Positions 1 to 11,820 of a stretch of 64,000 nt of DNA are shown here, piece after piece. The stretch is from the NCBI RefSeq assembly GCF_947172395.1, contig NC_069085.1, forward strand, positions 7,658,112-7,722,111. The letters are read 5' to 3'. The notes beneath the pieces are model-generated. The model had not been told where the DNA came from, did no database searches, and worked only from the letters and a program-made list of their open reading frames with translations. Positions within the stretch are counted from its first letter, which is position 1. Every line of letters begins with the position of its first letter. This stretch comes from Bicyclus anynana (lineage: Eukaryota > Arthropoda > Insecta > Lepidoptera > Nymphalidae). The position numbers were made by a program, and so were the translations under genes.

Positions 1-379
1 GGAGTGTGTTTCATCAACCTCCGCACTAACTCGCGGGCCGCACCACCTGAAATATTTAATTCCGACCAACCATTGTGCCGTAATGCACCGGAAATGAAAT
101 CTCTTGACATTTTCACTTATTCCTTACGTGTGTGTTGCTTTCGTGTTTTTTTTTAAACATTTTGTTGAATCCACTTCAAGTGGAGGTAATATACCCACGC
201 AACAATTTATACATGTATGCAAATTTTTCTGCAAATGTTGTTTTGCCATATATGTAGACATATATTTCATTGACACCTTAATATTAAAATTGTGATTAAC
301 TCTTAAGTGGTGGGTTTGATGGTGAAACTACTTTTTATTCTATTTTCACACTAATCAAATATAATATTATATAGAGATA
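1..379. other. noncoding, nothing identified
   Basis: AT-rich sequence after a short GC-richer start. The open frame at 104-295 has no recognisable protein character. No element ends are seen. Confidence 0.4.
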
Positions 380-536
380 AAGTGAGAGGTAATCTCTGGT
401 TCTACTGAACCGATTTTGAAAATTATTTTACCAATAGAAAGCCACGTTACTTGCCAGTGTCATAGGCTAGATGCTTTATCCCCGTATCCCCACGAGAACT
501 GCAACTACGCGAGTGTAACCGCGAAACCTCTGCTAG
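380..536 (+). mobile_element. Helitron 3' portion
   Basis: It ends TAACCGCGAAACCTCTGCTAG followed by T. This is a diverged form of the CCGCGCGGCGTCAGCTAG terminus seen in full at 21745, preceded by the family block CCCCGTATCCCCACGAGAAC. The 5' end is not recognisable. Confidence 0.6.
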
Positions 537-543
537 TCAAATA

Positions 544-972
544 CAGTAAAAGCTCCTTCACGCTTCCTTTATTCGCGTTTTCACTATTCGCGGATTAAAA
601 ATTGCGTATGTATGCGCGTCCCAATTCCTATATTCGCGGCTAAATATTTCGTTATTTGCGGATCTGACTGACGAAACTGACGTACAATCTGCAAATTTAA
701 ACTTTAACTTGCAATTACCGAAATTGCGAATGGATGGTTTAAGAATGCCACTGCTTAAAATCACTCTGAATAGAAGCTTTTAAAAAATGTCAAACAAGAA
801 AAAAATTCTGAAGTTAATCAATAACTTCCATTAATTGTTTTTTCTTTATATATTTGTTTTTTATTTTGTCACCCAAGAACGTATCTTTTATAATCCCATA
901 TAAAATACCATTCCATATACACGGTTTCTGTATTCGCGACACATTTAGAGGACGAATAATGAGGTTTTACTG
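544..972. mobile_element. pogo/Tigger-like MITE with TA duplication
   Basis: The ends read TA|CAGTAAAAGCTCC and GGAG-like ... GAGGTTTTACTG|TA, imperfect inverted repeats starting CAGTAAAA.CTC and flanked by TA, the Tc1/mariner-superfamily target. TATTCGCG-type motifs are repeated inside both ends. It is 429 bases long with no transposase frame. Confidence 0.75.
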
Positions 973-2956
973 TATACAAAAAAAATATCATTAATATTGC
1001 TTGAGCCGTTAAGAAAGAGTGCGACCACTAATGCCGTGACGTGCCACGAGATTTTTATATACTAGATTAATAAAAAATATAGCAAATTTGTAATGCTGTA
1101 CTAAATACATACAAACCTTCAGGGTTTCATATTTCAAACTAGTTTAAAAGATATTTATTTTCAAAAGAAAAAGTTTCACTGCCTGAGAAATTAGATGAGA
1201 GATGAAAGGTTTTCAAAGATTTTTATTCAATTCAGTCTTCGGCAGACAAGTTTCTACAAAGCACAGTCTGGTTTTTCATCCTCAATCCCCGACACGGGAA
1301 TGTGTCCTCGTACATCGACGAAGCGGCATTCGTCGAACCTTTGTTTTTAAATTGTTTAGTCTGGATCCGTTTTTCACTCTGCATTTTTACTATTTTATTA
1401 CTCAAATAAAAAAATGAATTTATTACGAGAATGCAATAAAATACATTCAATTAAAATAGGACAATCGAGTAATTATTCTAGCAAAAGTGCACTTTGTTGA
1501 TTGACGTCGAACAGTTTTGGTGCTCTGCAGGCGTGGAAAACCTAATTACATTCGTTAGTCGGTTGGGTTATTCAACCGCCTGCCATGCAATTACAACCCT
1601 TACTGTAGCGAGCTTTTACATTTAACACTGATTTCCCTTCAACAATGTACTGTTACTTGCTTTTAATTAATTTTAACAATACTGTTATAACGAAATAAAG
1701 ACAATATTATAAAATGAATTTAATAAATAAAATTAATAGGTAAGCTTTACCTGCAATTTAATTTGCGTGGATTTAAATTTACGCCCATAGAATACAAAAT
1801 ATCTTTAATAATATACCTAACTGGTACAAACATTTTATAACACAATGTTGTATTTATTACATTAGTTCGGGATGAATTATTAACTTATTATATTAGTGAT
1901 CCGTATCGGATTCGCCTCGGTTAAATTAATGAACGGTTAACTGTTTTAATAGACGGTGAAAAGCATTATTTCACAAATTTTAATTTCCTGTAAGAACGGA
2001 GAACTTAAGAAAAAAATTAATTAAGCCTAAAAAAGGAAGCCGTATACAAGACGTTTTCATCGTAGTAATTGCAGTGGCTGAGCGTTAATATGTAAGTTAA
2101 TCAGTCATTAATATATTTTATATTGATGTATACTTGTATATATTTATTTATTAGTATGAACAATAAAAATCATTTATTAAAGTATTTCACAGCTGGTGTT
2201 AAATGAAAGAGAACCTCGGTTTGATTTTAGTAAAATATTTTGAAAAAAAAATAAGGAATTTTAATATTTCTTAGAGGCTACAATGGTTATCATTCAATGT
2301 ACAACATTAGGAAAATAATTTTAACTTTGTAAAAAGCCTAAATCAATTAATAAAAAAAATTACTTTTTTTGTAATAAGTTTTCACACTGTAACAGCTAAA
2401 CTTGTTTTGATTATTTCTGTGGAGGACATAATAACTGTTTTCTTTTTGTCTATTTGTCTATTCGCCCTAATCTTCTGCATAATTTTCATACGAATTTTAC
2501 AGGTAACCTGACAGTTCTCTTTCATTTTACCCTTAACAGTAGTTGGTCCTTTGGACCAATGTTGAATCTTTGAACGCGTGTAAAAAATCACGACGTGTGC
2601 CTCAGCGTCTTCTGCTCCTAGGTATCTTCTGAAAATACGCCGAGGTATGTTTACGAGAACGGACGTGCTTCGCTTGCTCTTACAAAGCTGAGTATTGGTA
2701 TCGCGGACCCACGACTTTATAAGTGTGATTATTTTTCACCACTATAGTTAAGGGTTAAATCGAATCGAGAAAAAATGTCTTAAAACTTGCCACAAACTTG
2801 ATCGATAAGGAGTTGCAGATAATGCTTGACTCTTTTACTGCAGCTGCTCATTCGCATTTTCTGTGTGACTTCTGCGGCGATCTCATCCAGGCCTCTTGTT
2901 GCACTCTGCAAGCAAACTAACTAAAATATTTAATTATCATCATTTTTATGTAGTAA
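973..2956. other. AT-rich noncoding stretch
   Basis: About 2 kb without a convincing exon or RNA gene. A small Helitron end (CACGAGATTTTTATATACTA then GAT) lies at about 1045-1066. Short open frames at 1202-1450 and 2382-2591 show no known protein features. Confidence 0.45.
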
Positions 2957-3165
2957 CTAGTGGACGTCCGCTACATCGTAGGTGTGAAATTCAGTTATTC
3001 GCTATTTCCGCGAGAACTATGGATTTTCCGGGATAAATAGTAGCCTATATGTTGCCCCATAACCTCCTCTATCTTCTATTAAAATGGGTTCAACCATTCC
3101 AAAGATTAGCCCGGACAAACAGAAAGCCATACAGACAGACAAAAATTTTAAAAAGCTTATAGGTA
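2957..3165 (-). mobile_element. Helitron copy
   Basis: The plus strand starts CTAGTGGACGTCCGCTACAT, the reverse complement of a Helitron hairpin plus CTAG end. It continues with the family body GGATTTTCCGGGATAAATAG and GTTCAACCATTCCAAAG. The far end is unclear. Confidence 0.7.
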
Positions 3166-3265
3166 TATATATTTTTTTTTAATTTCGTGTAAATAACTGT
3201 AGGCACTAGGTAGAACACAGCTATTTTGAAACCACAGACAGTCGCTTAAAATTCATTTAAGTATA

Positions 3266-3425
3266 TCTATACTAATAATATAAAGCTGAAGAGTTGGTTT
3301 GTTTGATTTAACGGGCCAGGAACGGCTCAGGAACTACTGGTCCGATTTGAAAAATTCTTTCAGTGGTATATAGCACATTTATCGAGGAAGTCTATATACT
3401 ACGGGTATAATATATAGCCTTACAT
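3266..3425 (+). mobile_element. Helitron 5' portion
   Basis: It begins with the 5' terminus TCTATACTAATAATATAAAG after an A, then GAAGAGTTGGTTTGTTTGAT and GGTCCGATTTGAAAAATTCT, shared with copies at 21569 and 40216. It lacks the 3' CTAG end. Confidence 0.7.
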
Positions 3426-3782
3426 AGAACTCGACATTAGATAATTTTATTACAAAAATTTAACTGTCTTAATTTAAGGAATAAATACGAATACGTTTAC
3501 GTTTGCGATTTTGCTTACGATAAAAAATTACTTTTGTATACCTTACTTTACTTTAAAATACTATTCCGTATTAAACTAAGCAGTTGGTATCCACCCATTT
3601 TACCTGTCTCCGTCAAAATAATTATCGTTAGTAATTTTAATCTGTCGCTTCATCAAATCAAAGTGTCGCTTACTATATTTTGACGGTCATAGGTCGATTT
3701 GTAACTCCATCCGGTGCTATCCCTGGAGGGTTTTTAAAAGACATTAAACACATTAGGTTGACACAATTATATGAAATATGAA

Positions 3783-3850
3783 AGCCTCAGTACCTCAACG
3801 GTAAAGGGGCCGGACCCATTACCGAAAGGTCGTGGTTTGATTCTCGCTAA
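3783..3850 (+). mobile_element. tRNA-like SINE head, second type
   Basis: AAGCCTCAGTACCTCAACGG, then CCGAAAGGTCGTGGTTTGATTC, resembles a tRNA with A and B boxes. A close relative lies at 34055-34130. The B box is mutated, so it is not a functional tRNA. Confidence 0.55.
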
Positions 3851-5110
3851 CTGCATTATTATTAATTAAATTAAAATAACGGCTGAACCTATTTTCACGA
3901 TATATTTGAACTGTTAGGTTTGTCTCCACCTTGAACAGCATAATATATAATTTTAGAATAAAAAATATTGAACGGATTTTTTTTGATACATTTTATATGG
4001 TACGGCTTATTGACGGTATCCCCATAGTTTTATTTGCACATAGTCAAGTGAATGTTCCAGACAGGACAAAGTCCGCTGGCTTCATTTATTATAAATACGA
4101 GTAAATGAAAAAAACATTGCTGTGGTATTATTGATGACGCTGCTCATTTTAAACATGTTTTACCTTATTCGGTCCCTGGATTATTATTAAAATAGGTACT
4201 TTGATCTTTTTTTTTGCTTATAGTACTGAAATGTACAAAGTTACTATTCTACTCTATCAACTACCTTCTTATGACATCTCTCTACTTATCTGAAACAAAC
4301 GCGACATACTTCATAGAATACAACTACAACATTTCCAGCAATTAACTAGTAAGTTTTAATCTTAGAACAAGTGATAACTGTTTTTATCACTTTATTGTTC
4401 TAATAAAGCCATATTTAAAAGAAAAAACTAAAAAGAGAAGTCCGAAATTGGGCCCACTCTTAAGAACGATACAGAAATGAAAATGTACTTAAAATCATGT
4501 ATTTTTACTAGATTACTCCATTAGAATCTTAGACGATATATTAGCCAAAAGAAAAAATAAGTTAATTTCGTTATTTTCAGCTTTACAAATGCATATTTTA
4601 CTGATTAACATTGGTTGTCAGCTGTTTATGAAAATGCGCGCTGTCAATCTGCTTATTCAAGAGCAAGCAGAGCGAGAATAATAGTCATTCGTTTATTCGC
4701 AATCTAAATCGGTATTCATTATAAGTAGTACTTTTGTCAAACTTACAGTTTTCGTAGAGATTTTGACAAAATGTGTCAAATTAATGTCAAATCCCAAGAA
4801 AAACTAGGACACAGATAATGTAATTAATTTGATGTGAAACGGATCCGATCAAGATACGCAAAATTGACCCTATGAGATCTCCTTATATGTTCTGTTTATG
4901 GCAAATTTTCAGCTTTGTATCGTTTGAATTTTTTTGGTCCGAATTTGTATGGAGACTGCGTTTCTCCTTTCCTCGAATAACTTTTCGCAAACTTTATAAT
5001 CTTACTGCAATTTAAGCATAGGATGTATTCTACGTTATGGTACGGTGCCGAAATGCTTATTTCGCGGGATTAATAAACTAATAGAAAGTATTCAAATAAG
5101 CCAGATATTA
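3851..5110. other. noncoding stretch
   Basis: AT-rich DNA without long open frames or recognised elements. Confidence 0.4.
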
Positions 5111-5700
5111 TTTGAATATTATCCTAGGTATGCGCTTATCAAGGCTTAGAGCCGCGCGCCGCCAGCGTGAAGTAGCAAACGGCGATGATTGGCCCGATTC
5201 CTTCGCCGCCGCCTTATTTCCATCTTATTACCAGCAGCGAGCGATATTAAAGCGGGCGCTGGGCCGCCGCCACCCGCGTCTCCGCCCTGTCTTCGCGTCC
5301 GTGAATTAGGTTAATGGCTTGCCAGGTGATTTCCTTCTAAGCCGTATTTTGAGTAAGGCACCTCAACACGCCAATGTCACCGAAATAGCCGCAACTTTCG
5401 GCTCGCACATGACATGCGTAACACGAAACAGGCAATTTGCTACGTCAATGTACACGCGAGTGCCCGATTATGGACCCTCAACCGTGTAAGATTCCTGATA
5501 AGGCATATAATTCAAATTTTATTAAAGTTACGATCTGTTGTAGAGTGTCGTAGCGTTCCGTAGCTATATTACGAGATTGGGGCTCCCGGGGGTCTTTGAT
5601 TTATGGTACAAAGTCGCACCGCAGAGCGCCGACGCCGCGCGGCATCGAGTGCCGCCGGCGTTTTTGCGACCCTTCTCCCCCAACACTACTGTCATGCTCG
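5111..5700. other. GC/CpG-rich patch, possible conserved noncoding or promoter region
   Basis: Two GC-rich blocks (about 5150-5300 and 5590-5690) stand out sharply from the AT-rich surroundings and contain many CpGs and few repeats. A 65-codon open frame covers the first block but has no recognisable features. Such unique GC-rich islands in moth DNA often mark promoters or conserved noncoding elements, but nothing here proves either. Confidence 0.3.
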
Positions 5701-6197
5701 TGCTCTAAAAGCTAACAAAACTTAATCATTCTGAACAGACGAAATTTCAGTGTTACATTCTCTCCCGTTACGATAACGATGACTTATGTTCACTGTACGA
5801 TATGTACATATATTAAGTTTATTGTACAAACATGTACGTTTACTTTATTCTTATTTGTTTTATATTTTAATATTTAATAGGTATAGCAACTAGTTAGACT
5901 CTGTCAGTGAAACCGCCTCGCGAGTTGATACCTACTGCGAATGTAATGTGAATTCATCGACACATGGCCATTGATTTTTAATATTATACTATCAGATTAA
6001 TAAATAAGTAAATATTTAATGAAAAAAATGTGTAGATTTTTAGATAGTTTGATGAATAAAGTATTGGAGATAGAAAAATTAACGATGCTATTTGTAAAGA
6101 CACTTCGTGTACTTTACCATTCCCAATCACACAATTTTCACAGCTTTGCAAGCTGTGTGTGTGTGTTGTGTGCAAACAAAGTATTTTTTATTTTAAA
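5701..6197. other. noncoding, nothing identified
   Basis: AT-rich; a short GTGTGTGTGTTG run is at about 6156. No element ends are recognised. Confidence 0.4.
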
Positions 6198-6545
6198 CTA
6201 GCGGACGCCCGTTACTTCGTAAATCACTGTAAAAAAACTTGTGGACATACGAATAACAAATTTTCATAAAAAAATTCAACTCTTATTTAACTCGAAATTC
6301 TTGAAACATTTTACTATGTATGTAATCCACCGTCTATATATCGTTTTTTCAAAAATATAACTTAAAATGGCTAATTTACATTTTCAGATATATTTTCAAT
6401 TTCGGGGTGAAATTTTTAAAATATTATTTTTGCAACGTATAATTTTAGCTACAATAGCCTGTTTACTTCAAAGTTCAATTTACATATCTCTGCACCAAAA
6501 TTCATCAAAATCGTTTCAGCGGTAACAGAATTTCGCATTTATACT
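6198..6545 (-). mobile_element. Helitron copy
   Basis: The plus strand starts CTAGCGGACGCCCGTTACTT, the reversed 3' terminus with its hairpin. The family's 5' portion (CACCAAAATTCATCAAAATC, TTTCAGCGGTAACAG) precedes a TTTATACTAAA end. Confidence 0.7.
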
Positions 6546-6794
6546 AAACACTGTTTATTATATTACCTAGAATATATTACGTAGAATGAATACTTTAACT
6601 ATTTTGCCATAATTTAACGTTACTAAGTTAAATGCAAATTTATAAGAAAAAAAAATTTTTTTCGATAGGTAAAAGCTGTATTTCGCACACAGCACGAACC
6701 CACGACATTTACTCTCTGGACTTTGATTTTTTTATATGGCAGTATTAAATTTTCATAAATATTAAAGAATACATGGAAGTTATATTTTTGAATA

Positions 6795-6976
6795 CATGTA
6801 ATGGCGACCCCGCACTAGTAAGCGCAGTGTTGGCCGACCCCCCACCAGGTGGACTGACGACATCAAGCGAGTCGCAGGGATTCGCTGGATGCAGATGGCT
6901 CAGTATCGTGATGTTTAGAAGTCCCTACAAAAGGCCTATGTCCTGCAGTGGACGTTCATCGGCTGATATGATGATG
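6795..6976 (+). mobile_element. RTE-like LINE 3' end
   Basis: The frame encoding GGLTTSSES covers the conserved nucleotide block CCAGGTGGACTGACGACATC, AAGCGAGTCGCAGGGATTCG. The tail is AAAAGGCCTATGTCCTGCAG, then a GATGATGA end. It is the sense version of the copy at 20590-20720, whose frame reads RPPTRWTDDIKRVA. 5' truncated and inactive. Confidence 0.75.
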
Positions 6977-7410
6977 AAAGAATACATAAAATACTTAATA
7001 TAGCTTACCATATTTATATATATACCATATTGTTTGACAAGAGAATATTTTTTTAAGTTACATTAATTTTTGCAGTGTTTTGGTAACATTAAAACTTTTT
7101 CTTTAATTTTTCAGTCATAATTATGATTGAAAAATAGATAAAATAGACTTTTTTAAATTTTCAAAATATTGGTAAATTAATCATTATGCTTCTATAAAAT
7201 AATCAAAGTATAGTTGCGAAAATAATTGTAGTAACCAGCAAATTGTATGACATCTGTAGCAGTGCTGGACATAGGCCTTTGCGAGAGCGCTCCACCATGA
7301 CACTATACGAATATACGACTCTAATGCTTCGCAATAGGAAATAAAATTGTATGCTATAAAATAATCATGATTAATATATCAACAATTGTTTAATATTGAT
7401 ACCTTTTTAA

Positions 7411-7735
7411 CCCCCGACGCAAAAAGAGGGGTGTTATAAGTTTGATGTGTCTGTCTGTCTAGCAATGTCTATAGCAACAAAGCTCCCGAACGGATGAAGC
7501 GATTTAAGTTTAGTTTTTTTTATTATAGGTGATGTGAAAATCGGTTGAGCCGTTTAAAAGTTGTGGGTGGTGAAAGTGGGGAAGAACGACCGAATGTCTG
7601 CAAATATACTCGAGTGAGGTTTTAAATGAAAGCGCACTGAAAGAGAATATTGACGACTTTATCGAGAATGTAATTAATAATTTCATAACGTTCGGGGATT
7701 TTACAGAATTTTCAATTTTATTCTTCAAAAGTATG
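7411..7735 (+). repeat. CCCCCGACGCAAAAAGAG repeat, copy 1
   Basis: One end reads AACCCCCGACGCAAAAAGAG; the interior has GTCTGTCTGTC, GCCGTTTAAAAGTTGTGGGT and CTGCAAATATACTCGAGTGA; the other end is near CGTTCGGGGATTTTACAG. Related copies are at 28466-28796 (inverted) and 48893-49285 (rearranged). A common lepidopteran interspersed repeat of unknown class. Confidence 0.7.
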
Positions 7736-9240
7736 TTATTCTTAAAAAATATGTAAAAATAAGTTGTGTTCTTTCTATTATATTATTACACTCTTTCGCT
7801 CTTATTTAAATATTACACGACAGAGTGAATATCAAGTGATATGTTAAAAGAGAATGGATCGAAACAAAAGACGTAAGCGGCTGCTCGCTAATCTTCTTAT
7901 AATATCTGAGTACGCATCGTGTTACGACTCTCCGCTCGCGTGCAAACTCCCAAAACCTTCAATGCCATCAATCGATAATGTTAAAGCCACCGCCATTAAC
8001 GACGTTATCCTTACCCCTCGAAAAGCTTGTTTTGCCCGCGTAACGTTCACAAAATGAAAAAAATGTCTTTTAAACACATCTCGCTGCAAAAACCCACGGT
8101 ATATGTGTGTGCTAGTTTTACTAACAATTTTAAGTATTTATAAAATGTGCCCCTGTGACTTCAAAGGACGCTTGAAAATGTTTGCTTTGATCTCATCTGC
8201 TCTTCGATACAATTCCGTTCGTAAATACGAGTATTTGTTTAACCCATATAAGTATTACGAATATATTATTGAATATGTTGCAAGATTAAAATATTTAATG
8301 AATATTTTGTGAATATGTATTTAATAATTTTGCCCTAACAATGTAATGACTAAAATTGCCCTAAATGCCCTAATGCCCTAAAATGTAACAACAAGCAACA
8401 GTTAAAATGAAATCTTTAACTCATATGTTAGTTACCTACTTCAAAAAGAGAGGGCGTTCATTTCAACTATATGTTTTATTATATGTATGCTATTTTATCT
8501 AAACTAATAATTGTAGCGAAATGTAAATTTCAAAAACAATAGGGATGCTCCGGCAATTAGAGTACTAATCATGACATGTTTTATGGCAACCATAAAGGCA
8601 TACATTTTGACCATATTTTTTTGAAAGAAAATTTGCAAATTTGCGGAATACCTGAAAGAAATGAAAAAATATATGAACTTCAGAAATATTCAGGAAAGTA
8701 TGGTACATGGTACATTCGATTTGATTAAAACGTCGCATATACTTAATTATTTTTCTTATGTTGATTAAGTTTACAGAAAAAATATTCCGAGACATTGCAA
8801 AATAATTTGAACAAAAAATTCTGACATGGCAGAAATCGTAATTTTTCATTGACTCTCGATTACTCAGACCAATTACCATAGGACCTGCCTCGCTAGACGT
8901 TACACTTCTGTTAAAACTATATGATCACGATCTAACGTATTTATACAAACTGCGTCTATAGAATGGACGTTTCATTGTGTTAAAATTACACGTGTTTGTA
9001 TTACAATTTAAATTTATAGTTGTGTGTTGGTAAATTTGAGTTATATATGTGTTGGTAAATTTGAGTGCGATACAAGTCCAAAGGTCTGAACTTGATTTTA
9101 ACTAACGATACGAAAACCTTCATTATTTAACTTTATAGTTTTTCTTAATTATTTATAGAACGAAGTTCTTTTCTTACAGAAATTGTCACGTAACATTAAA
9201 CACTACCAGGTTAACAGGGCAATAAAGAGTAAAGAAAGTT
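7736..9240. other. AT-rich noncoding stretch
   Basis: It contains a small tandem duplication of GTGTTGGTAAATTTGAGT near 9024-9067 and otherwise no repeat I can name. Short open frames (7854-8057, 8103-8312, 8565-8879) are AT-rich and featureless. Confidence 0.45.
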
Positions 9241-9246
9241 GGGTTG

Positions 9247-9345
9247 GTTGGGTTTTAGGGTTCCGAACGTACGTAGTACAAAAACGCAACCCTTATAATC
9301 TCACTCGCGCACATTTAAAGGTCTGTCTGTTTTTAAACGACTTAA
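9247..9345 (+). repeat. GGGTTCCG retroposon fragment
   Basis: TTAGGGTTCCGAACGTACGT, then ACAAAAACGCAACCCTTATA and GTCTGTCTG. This is the start of a widespread lepidopteran repeat. An inverted copy of the first block is at 22912-22950. Confidence 0.6.
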
Positions 9346-10400
9346 AAAAAAAAGAAGGTTTATCAATTCGACCGTATATATTTTTTTTATATACTTTCTC
9401 GAATGAAATTTGAGTAATACTGAGTTCAGAAGGCATTGCTGGTATTCTAATTTACGAGTAATGTAATATACGAATTTATTATAACTTATAATTCGAAATT
9501 TTGTATTTAATTTTGAATAAAAAGGACTTCGTTCCTGACGGTTGTTTGCCTACCGCAATATTTATTTTTTTGTTTTTCATTACGCTGAAACTACGTCAAT
9601 AGCATTGTCCGACTCCTTCCTCTAGAGAATAGTATAAAGCAAAAGGAGATTATTTATGTCTACGAATACATCACAGCCTAAACAAATTTTATCGTTACAA
9701 TATTTTGATTACACTAATTCTTTTTAAGTCTAACATGTGCCTAAAGACTAAAAAGATTTAAATAACAGCAGTTTTCTAAATAAATTGTGCAGACTTATAT
9801 ATCTATTATATATAAATTCAATTTTGATATACATGTAATACGTCATATAATTTAATGTATTAATACATTTTTCGCAGGCACAATAAAGCTATTAATAATT
9901 ACACTTTATTAAACTTTAAGTAAATATTGTGTGCTATACATTTTTCTTAATTATAATTACAGTTGATAAAAATGTAAATAATGAAACAACTTTTGGACAT
10001 TAATCGCGTGTACTAGAAATCATAAGAATAATTATTTATATATTTTATTATAGAAATGCAAGAACATGTTATGTTTTTAAGTAAACAAAATTGTACCTAA
10101 CGTAAAACGAGCCCATGTATTACAACTTTTCACAATATTTAATATAAATTAAAACATAATTTTGGAAAATACAGTATTTTCATATATCAATAAACTGTTC
10201 AAATTCAAAACAAACATCCTTTTGCTCCAAATTTCAAATTGATGAGAATACCTTAACATGCATGTATAAATAATTATTCACTTGGATTTTTCTGCAAGAG
10301 ATCTGCAAGTCGTCGAAACAAGAAAGTAAAGCAGATGTCAACTACAGCTGGTTGAAGGGGACCAAATGATAACAGTACAATTTGACCCGAAATCAACCAG
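9346..10400. other. AT-rich noncoding stretch
   Basis: Very AT-rich with no exon, RNA gene or recognised element. Confidence 0.45.
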
Positions 10401-11000
10401 CTAAAGCGAACAACGCTAACACTTTCACGCCACCGCCGAATCCTCTTCATTCTTCTGCTTATCCCTTTCCTGACAGTTTTTTAATTAAAATATAAAACGT
10501 TTACACAACAAATATATAAACAGAAAGATAGTCGGGAGAGCTGTTTTTTACATCTTATAAGCATAGGGCAATACATCGGAGTTTGATATATTAAGAATCT
10601 TGTAAATTTTAGCGTATGTGTAGTGGGAACAGATGAGTCCAGGAATAGCCCGGGGCGGCGCGCGGAGAGGCGCGGAGCCGGCGGCAGCGCGGCGGCGGCG
10701 GCGGCCCGCGCGCCACATATAGGGCTGGTCGCGCGCTCTGCAAGCACACAGTGTAAACTTACCGGCGAGGCGCCGAGCGCGCAGCACGCGTGCCGGCGCG
10801 CCGACATTGACGCGCCGCATGTAATCGTACACGCCGCCTGCTATTTTAGTCTCGTCCGCTGCACTAATTCGGGCAGGGTTAACGCGGCGGCCTCCCCGAT
10901 CGCCGTCAGCCGGTGCACACTTCGCCGAAGTATTTTACGCGGCCACTAGAAATTCTTACGAAGAGCGTTAAGATATTATCCCAGGTAGCGCACATTCACA
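10401..11000. other. CpG-rich island with a candidate minus-strand exon
   Basis: About 10640-10950 is extremely GC- and CpG-rich. On the minus strand an open frame reads MYDYMRRVNVGAPARVLRA and runs into a perfect donor consensus (CGCCG|GTAAGT; the plus strand shows ACTTACCGGCG at 10757-10767). This could be a 5' exon of a minus-strand gene whose other exons I cannot see, or chance in GC-rich DNA. Plus-strand frames also stay open, so coding status is undecided. Confidence 0.3.
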
Positions 11001-11589
11001 TTCGCGTTCCTAACTCATTCATACAGACTTCGATGGTCGGGCCTCCGTCTAAGCCCTAACCCGATGACCCCGACGTCATCGACCTGACGCTAACACCAGA
11101 CGAGGGGTTCGTTGACATTTAGTAAATGACCTTGCATCTCGTCGTGTTTGACCCAAATGTAGTAAAAAAATAATTTAATTAAATAGTTTATAAGAAAATT
11201 TTAAATAAAAGATATTTGAAATATTTTTAAAAATAATCGAAACGTTCGAAAAATCTTAAGAGGTGACCGACCTCAGGTGAGAAACGCGACGAACGACACC
11301 TCAGGTCGCTGCTTTACGTCCGCGAATGCATTCTGACCGACAACGACGCGACATTGCGAACCTACTAACCCCGCGCCGCAAGGGGTCCTGCGCCCCGCGA
11401 CCCTCCGAATCCGACCTCCCCTCACCCCCCCTTCCGGTCCATCCGAAAGCTTGGAAAATACTTAACGTGTAACCCGCGCGGATTCGCCTAAAAATAAGGA
11501 ACGAAAGGATTTTAAGTGACCCGGCACCGGTGAAGTTTTTAGATTAACATGCTCGATGCATAGACGTGTTTAAAATAGTGATAGTGGAG
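11001..11589. other. moderately GC-rich unique sequence between two islands
   Basis: It holds CG-rich, non-repetitive sequence with motifs such as GACCTGACGCTAACACCAGA and GAGGTGACCGACCTCAGGTG. No coding frame is convincing. Lying between two CpG islands, it may be part of one regulatory or promoter block. Confidence 0.25.
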
Positions 11590-11820
11590 GGTTTGGAAGC
11601 GAGTTTTGTCGAGCGCGCGGGGCGGGCGGTCGGCAGCACGGGCGCCTGGGGCGGGCGGGCCTCGCGTCTCGACTGAGAGGCGCGCAGCATCGCGCCGCCG
11701 CGCCGCGCCCCCGCCGCCCGCCGCCGCCCGCCCGCGCTCACCGCCGCACTGTCTGCGGCGCTGCAGCCTCGCGCCGCCCGCCCGCCCGCGCGCCGAGCAC
11801 ACACCACGCACCACCCGCCT
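11590..11820. promoter_or_regulatory. CpG island, candidate promoter
   Basis: Roughly 230 bases of extreme GC content with dense CpG and CCGCC/GCCCG runs in an AT-rich genome. A GTGAGC donor-like site exists on the minus strand (plus strand GCTCACCGCCGCAC near 11737). Frames in all directions are Arg/Ala/Gly/Pro low-complexity. The promoter call is an inference from composition alone. Confidence 0.3.
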
